In this document: in pieces, positions 33,597-44,554 of the stretch
Position numbering within the stretch: the first letter of the stretch is position 1
Layout of the letters: every line of letters starts with the position of its first letter
NCBI GenBank assembly: GCA_038496445.1
Contig: JALMLS010000056.1
Coordinates: 186,001-250,000 of the forward strand
Length of the DNA: 64,000 nt
Reading direction: 5' to 3'
Source of the DNA: Trichosphaerium sp. ATCC 40318
Lineage: Eukaryota; Discosea; Flabellinia; Trichosidae
Notes under the pieces: generated by a model
What the model was told of the DNA's origin: nothing
Databases searched by the model: none
Seen by the model: the letters and a program-made list of their open reading frames with translations, nothing else
Program-made: the position numbers and the translations under genes

Positions 33597-36500
33597 ATGG
33601 ATCCAAAGAGAGATTCTTCTACATCACTTTATCCAGATTTGCACCTAGATTTGCGGTCATCAACAAATGCTATAGTATGTGACACTGAAGAGACCGAAGA
33701 CTCTAGTTCAGTAACATGGACGCCTGGTAAACTATAAATCGTTTGATGTTAACTTTTTAACGCTACATTACAGACAAAGCGCTTCCGCACTGTGAGATAT
33801 GCGCAGAGCGCTTCAGCATGTTAGTGAGAAGGTACACTCTTATTTTCCCGAGTATTTGCCTAACATCGATCCTTAGGCACCACTGTCGCAAGTGTGGGCG
33901 TCTGGTACGGTTTAAAAACGCGCTCGAACAAAAATAATTTATACCGAAACAGTTTGATCAAATTATATTGAAAATTGTACCAACATTTCTAAAAGGTGTG
34001 TGGAAGCTGTTCTCCATTTAAAGCAGCAGTGACAGTAAAAACACGGGTTGAAAAGAATGCCAGAGTTTGTTGTCTATGCCATAAACCAGCAAGTGGTTCT
34101 AGAAAGAGTTCTAGAGCTCACGCAAGGAAACTGTCAAAGTACGTTTGTTTTTATTTTTTTTTCTGACGAACAAATTATTTTTCATTCTTTAAAAAAATGG
34201 TGATGGTGTCATCTATCGTTCACATTAATTATTTAATAATTTGTTATGCTTCTTTTTTGTTTATTTATTGTAGGTCTGTTTCTGGTAGTATAATGCGTTT
34301 ATTTGATAAAGTAATGAGAGATTCTTATGATGATGATACTGCGCTTGATCCTGCCTTTGAGTACGTTTCGAGTAAAAAAACTCATCAAAAAAAAAAAGAA
34401 AATGGTACTCCATTTTTAGTAACTTCTTTACTCAGGATAGTTTTGAAAACAAAGGCGAGAATGTTACATGTCAGTGAAGCTGTGGTAAAGCGAGCTATAT
34501 TAAAGTGGTTGAAACTGTGCCCTGAACCACATCTCGTGCATGCCGTTGTAAAGTACGTCTGAGCAAAAAAAAATTGTTCAAAGAATACCAATTGGATGTG
34601 TTTCCTTTATTCGCTTATCATTTAATTTAATAGCAAAGACATGGCACAACATTATTTTGGCTTTTTGGATATTCAAGGAGACGGTGCCCCTAGTCTCGGC
34701 GATCATTTGGCGAGGAGATTAGAAAATATAGACTTTAATGAGTTTATTCGATTGAAAGTACAGATAGACTCAGGTGCAAGTGTAATCGATTGGTTCTATG
34801 AACAGGATGCTGACGGCAATGTTCAAGTTGAACAGATTATTGCCATTATCCTGAAGGTACGTCTCATAATGAGAACAGTTTTTTATGTCCGATTTGCTAA
34901 CATGTTGTGTAGATGGACAAATACCTTGATGAACTTGGTGTTACACCTTCTTTATTCCGGCAAAACCGTATCCGACGTGCTAGCGTATTTGCTATGCAGT
35001 GGACGGAAGAACATGGCAGAGCTGTTTGTGGCACTGCAAAACAAGAATTTTTGAGGTTATTGGAGCACACAATGTTCCCTGGTATTGCACCAATCCCAGA
35101 ACGCATGCCTCAACATATTCCGATGCGTCAGATTGGATTTATGGACCAACCAGAGATGGATCTCAGCATGGCGATTCAGGCTGGTATTCAGCTTTCATTT
35201 GACGTCAGCTCAACACTGGAGAGTACAGCATCATCCTTTATGCTAACGTACGAGCACATGACATGGTGCATGCATTTTTTTTACGTTTGGCTTCTAGACT
35301 CCCACCAGTTGCAAAGCCTTTGGCTTCAGATTGTAAATCTCCACCGAGATTTGCTACATTTACTTGCTATAACGCTGCTCAATTCAAAAAGATTCGTGCT
35401 TTGTATGGTATTGCTGAACATCAGTATTTTGAATCCTTATCTCTCGTACGTATTATACTTAGTTGTGTTTTGTTGACGACGGTTTTAGGAGTCCTTACTC
35501 ACACGTCTTGTATTTAAAGGCAAATTTAAGCCAATGAGACGTGTGGGCTCATTTGGAAAATCCGGGAGTCTATTTTATTTCTCTGCTGATGCCAAGTACC
35601 TTGTAAAAACAATCACAGAGGCAGAGGCTCAAAACCTCATAAATCTTCTACCAGACTATATAGAGCACTTATCGAAACCACAACCCAGCCTTTTAACACC
35701 TATGGTGGGTCTGTACAAAATGGCTAATGGAATAATGTCTTCGTTTTATATCATCGTTCAACGTAATATTCTGCCTTCAGATAGGCCTTTGGACTTATTG
35801 TATGATTTAAAGGGTTCTACAGGTACATAATTACTACTTACGAGGTTGAGCGATTTTCAATGACTGACTTTGCAATAGCTGGTAGATCAACACCTGTGGA
35901 TCAACAAAAACCAGGAGTGCCTTTAAAAGACCTGGATTTGGATAGGTTCTTTGCATTTGACCAAACAACAGCCAGTAATATCAACAAAGCTCTTGCGTTT
36001 GATGCAAAGTTCTTGAGCGCTCATGGTTTAATGGACTATAGTTTATTAGGTACGCAATGCTATCCCATAAAGAGCGTGCTTTTTTTTTGACATTTTCCTT
36101 TTGGTTGTCAGTTGCGACACCAGGCACTTTATTTGTGTAATATTTGGGTTGATTTTATTTAGTTGGTATAACAAAAACGGTTCCTGGTTCAAGGGAAGCT
36201 GATCTTTTAGATCCATCATGTAAAATTGCAAAAGGAACTTGTATAAACTCTTTCGATGAGAGTGAGCAATTTTTCATGGGTATAATTGATTATCTGGTTA
36301 ATTATGATGCTCTAAAGAAACTTGAGAATGGCGTTAAGACTCTACTTAAAGCTGATAAACGAAGTAGTAGAGAGGGTATCAGTTGTGTACCGCCTAGCGT
36401 GTACGAAAACAGATTTGTACATTTTTTACACTCTCGAGTAGTTGGCGCTTCGAAAGTCGTTCTAGGAGGCCATAAGGATGCTGGTTTAAGTGCCTCTGCA

Positions 36501-37151
36501 CAATGGAGGGGAGTAGCTTCCACTAGACGAGATAGAATACTGGGTCAACACAAAGACAACGTAAAACGCGAACGAGATGGCAGTACAACAGAAGGCTCTA
36601 AGCGTAAAACAATTGACTCTACATACAAGAAAAAACATATACAACGTAGAAGGGGTTCAGTTAGTTGGGTTAAAGGTAGTAGAGACGCTAGGTGTCACAT
36701 TTTAGAGTCATCGCCTACTAAGGTAATATTACTTTGCAAAGAGTTTTTGTTATTTCCTTTTTTGTAGACTAAGTACTTTACTCAGGATGACCCTGAACGC
36801 TCTCCAAGTGATACTCGCGGACGCTCACGTACTTCTCCTCAGAGTCCTCCATCTGCACTACCCAAAAAAAAAGTAGAACACACAGAACCTGTGCCGAGAC
36901 TGTACCCAGTGTTGGATATGAACGATTACGAAACACGTAGAAGACGTGAAGAAGAGCGACGAGAAATAGAGTCTTACCGAAAACGGCGAGATCAAGAAGA
37001 AAAAGCATCACGGGACCAAGCTAGAGAGGACAGAAGGCGACAAAGGCGATCTAAACGGCGTCATAGTAACTTGCATGATGATGCCTCATCTGATGGTGGA
37101 TCCACACCTACTACACCTCGTACCCCGCGAAAACAGGAAGAAAACGTATAA
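33597..37151 (+). CDS. FYVE-domain phosphatidylinositol phosphate kinase
   Basis: N-terminal FYVE zinc finger: CEICAERFSMLVRRHHCRKC, GRLVCGSCS and RVCCLCH, with the R-R-H-H-C-R-x-C-G signature that binds PI3P on endosomes. A middle region of unknown fold follows (ILKWLKLCPEPHLVHAVVK), with a degenerate EF-hand-like loop (EQDADGNVQVEQII). The C-terminal PIP-kinase core has FGKSGSLFYFSADAKYLVKT (catalytic Lys in VKT), LLPDYIEHLSK, YDLKGST, GLMDYSLLVGI and FFMGIIDYLVNY. A basic, charged, coiled-coil-like tail ends in TPTTPRTPRKQEENV. The FYVE plus kinase recalls Fab1/PIKfyve, but this protein is much shorter and lacks the TCP-1-like chaperonin domain. The kinase sequence looks type I/II-like. 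The product (PI4,5P2 or PI3,5P2) is undetermined. About twelve introns, several starting GTACGT. Confidence 0.85.
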
Positions 37152-37764
37152 TTTTTCGGCTCTTTCCTTAAAAATATGTTTTTAGCTCTTCATTCCAGGA
37201 TGATTTATAAAATGTTTTGTTTGTATACTAGAACCTACTACTAATAAATAAGCGCTTGTGTTGTTTTCATAAAAAACAATGTCTGAGCACTCACATTATT
37301 TAAACGAAATAGATTTTGTTCTCTCGCCAAACGCAACGCGTGCACAAGTACGCACTGTTTTCGATTTCTTTTTCGCTGGAATGATATTCGGTAATACGTG
37401 TAGAGGGCCTAATAAAGTCCTGTTGTGTACGCGGTAGTAGGCTTTACAGACATTTGGATATAGCATAAGGCAAATATGGAATCGCCTAATTGGTCAGGGT
37501 AAAAGAAAGAAGTAGTTCCAAAACTGCTATCGTTGTTTGTATGGTACATACTAGAGCACACGTACACGTAATTTGAAACAATGCGACACAAAAGTAAAAG
37601 CCTGAATAAAAGGTTGGATTCGCGAGTTTATAGCACAACAAACTTACGGTATCTACAGCTAAACAAGGAGAAACAATATTCCTTTTTTGTACACTTATAC
37701 CGTAAATGCTCCTTTTAACAAAAATACACCTAAACCACCACACGAGCTGAACACACCCCACAAA
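37152..37764. other. Intergenic, presumed promoter of the LPMO-like gene
   Basis: About 610 bp, unusually long for this window. An ATG at 37687 is in frame with the following gene, but starting there would place a polar leader before the signal peptide, so 37765 is preferred. No other gene seen. Confidence 0.45.
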
Positions 37765-39521
37765 ATGTCAGCACAGCATATCCTATGCTTAATCGCAGTA
37801 CTAGTCTGCGTACACAATGTTGTAGGCCACTCGTACATTTACAGCAGCCCAAGGCCTATCACCTATAAACCGGGAAGTGCAGGAGGTTGCAGAGTAGACA
37901 ATCCCCAAGGAACTGGAAAGAATTGCCCTGGGCCATGCGAGAATCACAAAAACCCAGACTTCAACCCTGTCACGAAGTACAAGAGAGGTGAAAGATACAT
38001 GTATGATTGGGCCAAAAACAACCACAAATACGGCTATATCAGAATTGCTATTGTACCTCTGAAATACCTCCACGATGCGTCTGCTTTTCACCAGTACACA
38101 ATCATGTACGATTGCTTCAACAATCTCCCTTCAATCAAAGCGGTCAAATGTGATAAGAACGACCCTCTTTACTTCAGATGTGACGATGATCAGGAAGGAA
38201 AAGGCATCTATTACCAATCACACTTCGTGATGCCTACGTCTATTCCTGATGGAGACTACATCTTCCAATGGACTTGGTTCGGCGGTTCTGACGACGCAGA
38301 TTACTACAGTTGTGCTATTGTCACTGTCGAAGGCGGCGCTAAACTTACTGATTCTTACCCTGTTGTTAAAAAGGTTTGCCAAACTGAATCAAGAAGAGTA
38401 GGTCAATGCAAGTATGGTCGTACTTGTAAAGATGAGAATGGTGTAGGACCATTAACAAAGAAACGTCCATTAACGACCAAACTCGATCCACGTGAATACA
38501 ACGAAAGAAACAAGCCACTCGTCCTGAGGAGCAGATACGGATCAAGCAGCCCTATGAACAACCCAATGAATAACAACCCGCCTCCAAAGAACACCAACCC
38601 ACCACCTCCAAAGAACAACAACGGAAATGGACAAACCTTCAACCACGTTGCACCTGGTTTTGTTCAAGCGCAACACTTTACGAAATTCTTCGACACAACA
38701 ACTGGAAACTCCGGTACGTTATCCCTTTTCGCTCGCTTTGCTTTTTTTTTTTATTGTTTGAATTCTATCTAACTGGTTTCCCAGGTCCTTCAGATTGTGC
38801 ACCAAACAATCAAGGCAACGCCAGGCTTGTAGATGTTCAAAAAACGTCTGACACAAAAGGTGACTGCAACATCGGTTGGGCTAGGCGAGGAGAATGGCTT
38901 GAGTATGATGTAGATTTTAAAGAGTCCGCTGAGTACAAAATCGTTCTTCGTGTTTCTGCTCCAGGCAACTCTGAAAAAAGAGTTGGTGTTTTGATAAATG
39001 GCAAAACAACCACTCTCAGATTTGATGGTACTACCCGCTACAACAATTGGAAAAATGTCGAAGCATCTCTCGGTAGAATCAACTCTGGCGTTCGCACTGT
39101 CAGAATAACTTTCCAATCAAACAGTGTAAACTTCAATTTCTTCGAATTGGTTAGCACATCCCCAACTTCGCAACCACCTCCACCACCGCCAATGAACAAC
39201 AGACCTCAACTAAGCGGAAATGCACTTGAGCTCGTAGATCCACCGATGGTTGGTAGAAGAGGTCAAACTGTCACGTTGAATGTAGCTTACTCTACAACCA
39301 CAAGCACTTCTATTAAAGTTGTTATCTTCAGAAAAACCTCAGCCAAAAATCACAACTTCAAAACTTCAAGCGACAACGTAGATGTCGAAGCTGGACAAGG
39401 CGTTATTCCTGTCACGATTGACATGCCTTCTGAGACCGGTACTGGATTCTTTTATCAAATTAAAATGGATGTCGGTAACAAAAACCTCAGAGAAGAAGTA
39501 ACTGGGCTACGTGTCAACTGA
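37765..39521 (+). CDS. Secreted LPMO-like copper enzyme with CBM6 module
   Basis: A signal peptide (MSAQHILCLIAVLVCVHNVVG) is followed directly by His (HSYIYSSPRP). An N-terminal His after cleavage is the hallmark of lytic polysaccharide monooxygenases, which bind copper in a histidine brace. The catalytic region reads CRVDNPQGTGKNCPGPCENH, WAKNNHKYGYIRIAIVPL (candidate second brace His), FQWTWFGGSDDADYYSC. A Pro/Asn linker (PMNNPMNNNPPPKNTNPPPP) leads to a CBM6-like module (CNIGWARRGEWLEYDVDF, FNFFELV), a second Pro linker, and an Ig-like C-terminal domain (TVTLNVAYSTTTS). One intron (about 38714-38784). Codons end in C unusually often compared with neighbours, pointing to high expression or foreign origin. 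Polysaccharide substrate unknown; no activity shown. Confidence 0.78.
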
Positions 39522-39617
39522 ACCTAATAAACCATACTTGAACTTAATGTTTTTTTTAATATTTTTATTGTTTTCTTTTTTTTTTCTTCATGTGTGGTAA
39601 AGTACGAACTATATATT

Positions 39618-39759
39618 ATGGTACACGCTTGGATACTGTTAGTATTATTGAATGTGGCTACAACTTGTGCCACAATTGGTGCAAGCAAACAAAGGTAGAG
39701 TCTTCATACGCCAAGCTACTAGAAAAAGAATAGTGAATCACAGTATTGTTTATCTATAA
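39618..39759 (+). CDS. Possible tiny secreted peptide (uncertain)
   Basis: MVHAWILLVLLNVATTCATI is a good signal peptide. A 28-nt GT-AG intron (39695-39722) joins SKQR to KRIVNHSIVYL and a stop, giving a 38-residue product. A further open stretch downstream (LSIALIVLEGDFDIGILNVQ, about 39813-39910) may be another exon of a longer or decayed gene. No similarity recognised. Confidence 0.25.
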
Positions 39760-40144
39760 ATCACAATGGAAAGGCTTAAAAAAGACGCGTTCGAAAAGTA
39801 GTTGTTTACCTCCACTTTCGATTGCACTTATTGTTCTAGAAGGAGATTTTGACATCGGCATACTAAACGTTCAAAGACCGTTGCTCATCTCAAGCTTTAA
39901 TTCTAAACCGTGTATTCGGTGACGCTTCAAGTACGACTTTATTTTTTTTTATTGTGCAAAATTTTGGGATTGGTATAAATCTTACCCCGCGGTGGTTTAA
40001 CACAAAAGCTGGTGTATGGTTCTTGTACGCCATTTCATTTGCGAAAGCAATGAGGCTACCTTAACTAGATTTCAGTGAAATAGTAAAGAACTGTTGGCAA
40101 AACGCAAAGAATCTTCAAACTTGTGACACCCAAAACTCGGTAGC
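39760..40144. other. Intergenic, possibly holding decayed exons
   Basis: Apart from the open stretch near 39813-39910 noted above, no gene is supported before the F-box gene at 40145. Confidence 0.35.
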
Positions 40145-40953
40145 ATGGAACATCCGCAAAAACGTACGCCAACCATTATTGTTGACACCCCTAGCCTGCA
40201 CACGTTAAACAGGTCAAAAAGAGCAACAGTAAACTCATTGTACCCACAAACCGTTTCCATACGAATACGATACATTAACGGTTGCGCAGGTACAAAACGA
40301 ACGAAATCAGATCCAGTAGATTCGTTGCCTTACCTTCCAAACGAAATGTGGGTTGCTATTCTATCGTATACAGCTCCCATTACTATTGTCGCCTTCTCTC
40401 AAGTGTCAATTCGCTTCTCATCTGTAGCTAAGATGTCTTGTCTCTGGTCTGGCATACAAAAGACCCTCCAATATGTTGAAGTAAGCAAGTACGCGCAAGT
40501 AGATCAATGGAAGAAGTGTATGATCTCATTGTAAGCTACCCACCTTCAAATTTGTGTTAGCGTTTGTTTACGTTGATTTTAGATACTGTCAAAAATGTAG
40601 GTGGCCGTACGTTAGGCCCCCATATCACTGCTGGAGATGTGACACATTTTTTTGCACGAATTGTACGACTTTCATTGCTACTTTGAGAACCTCGAGCAAG
40701 GTTCTTGCAATCTTTTATTGCTTGCAATTTTTTTTTACTAAAAACACGTGCGGTAACCGACGCAAATTGTACATCGCTGTATTTCAGAATCTGATTTGAC
40801 GCCGTGTTTTAAGGTTCGAGCAAACTACAATCATCGGAATGTAGAGATTGTTATACTTGTTGTATCTGCTATGAGTACCCAAACAAACGTCTGCAAACCT
40901 GTATGAGATGTGGGAAAAGATGTTGTAGTGGTACCGCCAATTCAAGCAGTTAG
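40145..40953 (+). CDS. F-box protein with C-terminal Cys-rich zinc-binding region
   Basis: The N-terminus MEHPQKRTPTIIVDTPSL precedes an F-box: LPYLPNEMWVAILSYTAPIT, FSQVSIRFSSVAKMSCLWSG. A following exon is Cys-rich (YCQKCRWPYVRPPYHCWRCD, FFCTNC), and the last exon reads ECRDCYTCCICYEYPNKRLQ, TCMRCGKRCC. The CxxC pairs imply two or more zinc knuckles or a treble clef, but not a canonical RING. Introns around 40275-40300, 40530-40575, 40650-40815 are approximate. It would be an SCF substrate adaptor if the F-box is functional (inference). Third F-box gene of the window after those at 7 kb and 16/23 kb. Confidence 0.55.
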
Positions 40954-41057
40954 AAAACTCACTGATTATTAGATTGTTTTGCTGACAAACACTGCATGGA
41001 TCAGATTTACAGATTTAAACAGATGACAACGCAATTTATACAAAATTGAGAAACTCT

Positions 41058-41275
41058 TTATTCGGCTGTTGTTTTAATATCCGTTGTATCTTTTTCTTCT
41101 GTGTTGTCTTTGTAATCAGCTTGGTCTTTTAATTTACCACTTACACACCAGTCTTTTGACTCATCTTCTTTCTTGTTGGCTTTGAAACATCCGAGTGTTT
41201 CATTTGACCATTTTAATGCCACGTTATTTTGTTTTATTCCCGTTTGTCATCTTTATATTCACGTTCATATATTTC
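41058..41275 (-). pseudogene. Relic of a MORN-repeat gene, C-terminal part
   Basis: The minus strand encodes a degenerate MORN core (YEREYKDDKRE) after a frame-disrupted 'ANGN'. After a frame change, an open C-terminal end follows (VALKWSNETLGCFKANKKED, CVSGKLKDQADYKD, stop TAA 41060-41058). At the DNA level the MORN core matches the one at about 44190-44150 except for a 2-base gap inside AAATA(GA)TATGAA. The frames can only be joined across that indel, so I treat it as a decayed paralogue. The 60-residue C-terminus itself is intact and could belong to a live gene whose upstream exons I cannot find. Confidence 0.4.
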
Positions 41276-42212
41276 CATTTGCCAACGTGAACATAACATT
41301 TAAACTGTAAGTACAGTATTCAATTATGCTATGCTGTGTTACTCTTCATCTACGAATTAGTCCGTTGGAACTTATGACAAATGTTGGTACTCTCACAAGA
41401 GCGACCAACGAGTATCTGATGTGTTTTTTTCGTTTCTCTTCTGTATTTTACCAAACCACTCTTTATAATGTTAGTCTAGAACATGTGATGGCTATCAAAG
41501 GCCACTTAATTCCTCAAATGAAGCATGCCAACAGTTATGAATCAAACGGTCGTCTATATTGTATCCCTCAAGTTGCAACATGCGCACAATGTTATACATA
41601 AAAGATGTAGAAGTACTTACATCTAAGTAATTGCAACAAGAGGCAGCTTCAGCTATCTAAATAAAATTAAACCACAGCTCTTTGCAAAGAACCCAAAGGC
41701 GTGTTACTTAAACCCAAAGCAGGTTGCTTGAAAAGGACCAGTTTGGTACGTTGTATAGAAAGACATCTGAACGTATTACATGTTGACTGACCGCAAAGTT
41801 CGTTGGAAGCACGTGTTTGAATTTTTATGCGAGAAACACGCGATCATTTTTCGAGCTTAGAAAGCTAAATTGACTGTTGCAGCTCATTGGCGCAATATAT
41901 TTTGACGTACAATGTCCAAGAGTTCTTTAAGCTCTGGTACATACTGTAAGCTGTTACTTTCTCAAACAAGTGTGACATAAATTTATACATTAAGGGACAC
42001 AAACTGACACTCAAATACTACTGTGCTCACTTAATTTAAACAGAAAGTTGATTAGAACATAACATAGTAGTACTCAAGTACACCTAAAAGTTAATACCGG
42101 TAAATCACAACAATGATAACTAGCAATGGTAACATCTTAACTTAGAAGATAAAAAACTTGGTTAAAAAAAAACGTATTGTTTATTATGAGCTAGGTTTGT
42201 TGACTTTTAGCA
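41276..42212. other. Gene-poor stretch with scattered coding-like fragments
   Basis: About 940 bp. Short open fragments occur on both strands: plus 41326-41601 (91 codons, no motif), plus 41777-41860 (MLTDRKVRWKHVFEFLCEKH), minus near 41930 (YVPELKELLDIVRQN). None links into a convincing gene. It may be decayed DNA or part of an unrecognised multi-exon gene. Confidence 0.35.
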
Positions 42213-43345
42213 TTAAGCCTCGTACAGACTTGTCCAAGGGTTTGCGTTGCTAAAACAAATCAATCTACGGCTTGTGAATCCAACCTTTACAGTTGTAAAG
42301 TGATTGCCGGCATTAACAAACCACTGTCCAATAGTACCAAGGTTACCATTATTGCTTGACATGGTCCACTGGTTGTTAACAACTCTCATTGTATGAGACT
42401 GTCCGTTTGGGTTCATAGCAACAAGTGCATCTGGTGCGGTACCAGACAAAACGAAGTCACCAGCAACATAATTGTCGTTGGTGAGAATGTTCCAGTTGGC
42501 AATGTATCCTCCGCTGAATCCGCCGAACACGTATACAAATTTGTTTGTGTTGGTATCAAACCTCATGGTATTGTGCCATCTGCTGTTTCGATTAATGGCG
42601 AGAAGGTCAGCTTTACCAGCTTGAAGAAATGATCCAACGATATACTCATCACCTCTTCCAATTGACCATATATCTATTTTCCAGTCGTTTGATTGTGAAA
42701 GAATATCCCAGTTGTTTGCGTTTCTGTTGTAGTTCATGACGTAGTAACCGGTAGGTTTTATCAATACAACGTAATCGGAAGGATTAACAACGTTGGCCGC
42801 GAAATCTCCGGAAATGAGTTTGTCTGTAGCTCCAATGGCACCATTTGTTGCAAACTGAATTTGAGTCCAACTGAACGTGGTTGGAGCAGTTGAGCTCTGG
42901 TACTCAAGTTTAAGGGTTGCGTATCTACCGTCTGGGTTTGCAGCAAGAAGAGACTTGGTCCGCTACTGTCGAAGCGACCGGAAACATACAAGTCGTTTGT
43001 TTGTGTTGCCCAAGCACCGATACTGCTACCGCCTGTTTCAGCAACACGCCACTCCTTGGTAGCGTCATCAATGTACGCTAGCATCCACATACTCCCTGGC
43101 TTTATGAACAACGTGAATTGGCCTTGGTTGCCGCCTACAAATTCCATAGGAATGAACCTGTCGTTTGGTTCTACGTCCCAGAAAACAGTTGTAAAAGGAC
43201 CAGTTGGGTTTGAGTAAATCTGATAGCGTTTGGCGACAACAAGGGTCGATTGAGCATCAGTATTCCAGTACGCTGTCACAGAGATTGCTGTGCAAGCAAC
43301 AATAAGTACGAAGGTACGTAGGAGCTGTTGTTGTTGGGATATCAT
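42213..43345 (-). CDS. Secreted FG-GAP/VCBS-like repeat protein, interrupted by a frameshift
   Basis: Signal peptide MISQQQQLLRTFVLIVACTA, then SVTAYWNTDAQ. Degenerate repeats of about 70 residues follow with the core 'SGDF...G..DLLAxNPxGR..TLKL' (SGRFDSSGP, SLLAANPDGRYATLKLEYQ, SGDFAANVVNPSDYVV, VGSFLQAGKADLLAINRNSR, AGDFVLSGTAPDALVAMNPN). This resembles FG-GAP/VCBS beta-propeller repeats. The first frame stays open to about 42761, but from about 42957 the repeat pattern continues in a different frame and then runs uninterrupted to the stop at 42213. A single missing base in the CCAAG stretch at 42954-42958 explains this. No splice signals there would repair it. Either a young pseudogene or a sequencing error. 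C-ending codons are frequent, as in the LPMO-like gene. Confidence 0.65.
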
Positions 43346-44061
43346 TCTTGTGAAATTATGAAAACGAATAGATAGACAAACACGTGAACTTAGATTTTCT
43401 TGTTAGAATGTTTCACAGAATTCACGTGAAAAAATTCTGGTTCCTAAAAGGATTGGGTAGTAATTTTACCCAAATGTCGCTACAAGAATAAACGAATTGT
43501 TCACGTAACTCCTTTTGCCATGATTTGATAAGGCTGCAATTCACTTTTCTTGTTCGAGTTATTTAGCTCCGTGAATGTTCAACAAAAAAAAAGGATGTTG
43601 TGAAAAACCCTTCTGTGCACTGTGAAGTCAAGAGATAGCAATGAAGTAGTCGTACAAGTAGAGTAACGTATGAACACTTAGCGAGTGTTGACATTTGTAA
43701 AGTCAGAAAACTTGATATCGCCACTTTTTGCCTTTGTTTCTTTGTACTGCCAGGTACTTTTTTGAGGTTTAATAAGTAAAGGATTTCGCAAGTTCACTGT
43801 ATGTTCATGAGAAGTAACCTAGGCGTCGGAGTTTTTGGCAAACCTCTAAAGTCATACAGGTTAATTTGAAAGCAAACTTGAGCGTTGCTTTTGACGACCA
43901 AATTGAAACATGTTACTAGGGTCCTTTGAGTTACATAATGAAGGATATCAAGGCTTCGCGTTATTGCGCTCTTAAACCATAGCTGTTGTGGGGTGTCTTC
44001 GTATGATTATCAAAAACAATTTATTACGGTTCAGTCCTTTGGTAGCTGGCTCTCATACAAT
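43346..44061. other. Intergenic, upstream of the secreted repeat protein
   Basis: About 700 bp with no supported gene. The proximal part carries a cluster of CACGTG-related palindromes, listed separately. Confidence 0.45.
43381..43508. promoter_or_regulatory. Cluster of CACGTG/TTCACGTGAA palindromes
   Basis: CACGTG at 43381-43386, a perfect 10-bp palindrome TTCACGTGAA at 43421-43430 and a half-matching TTCACGTAA at 43501 lie 36-160 bp upstream of the start at 43345. CACGTG is the core bound by bHLH or bZIP regulators in other eukaryotes. Regulation of this gene is inference. Confidence 0.4.
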
Positions 44062-44294
44062 TCATACCATCTGAAAAAAATCTCCAAAATGCAGCTCGTT
44101 CGTCCGTTCAAAACTACCAGATATTTCTTGCCACTTTTTGTTGAACAACACCCCGTTGAATAATTCATCTTTGAATTCGCCTTCATATCTATTTCCATTT
44201 GCCCATGTGATTCACAATGTAATTGCCCAGTTTCGTGATTATTGATGAACTGGTTACGTATTGTTCTATCCAACAACATCAAGAGCAACACCAT
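44062..44294 (-). pseudogene. Relic of a classic MORN-repeat gene
   Basis: The minus strand encodes WANGNRYEGEFKDELFNGVL, a textbook MORN repeat, continuing FNKKWQEISGSFERTNELHF to a stop at 44064-44062. The frame upstream (MVLLLMLLDRTIRNQFIN, GQLHCES) differs, so the start needs an indel or an unseen intron. A single MORN repeat is too short for a working protein of this family. It is homologous to the relic at 41058-41275. Classic MORN, so not the same repeat subtype as the two F-box proteins. Confidence 0.45.
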
Positions 44295-44554
44295 AACAAC
44301 CTCTCAAACGAAAGATTAAAATCAATGAGCCCGAAGAAAGGGCATGAATTAATAGCTGGTTAGGACGCCGTACTAATGCTGACACGTAGAGTTTAAAATC
44401 ACGTGGGTCATAATGCTTAAAAAATACTTTGTTCTCCAAAGATCTATCAACAACAGAGGGTAGTTTTTAGTATAAATATGAACAAATTTTTTTAATGAAC
44501 AAGTGTTGTTACATTACACGTGAGATTCAGTTGATTTTTTTGTTTGGAAATTGA

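Noticed and set aside
35559..36300. Treating the PIP-kinase core as a separate gene from the FYVE exon
   Set aside because: All intervening exons keep frame from the FYVE start through the kinase with standard GT-AG introns and no stop, so a single gene is more economical.
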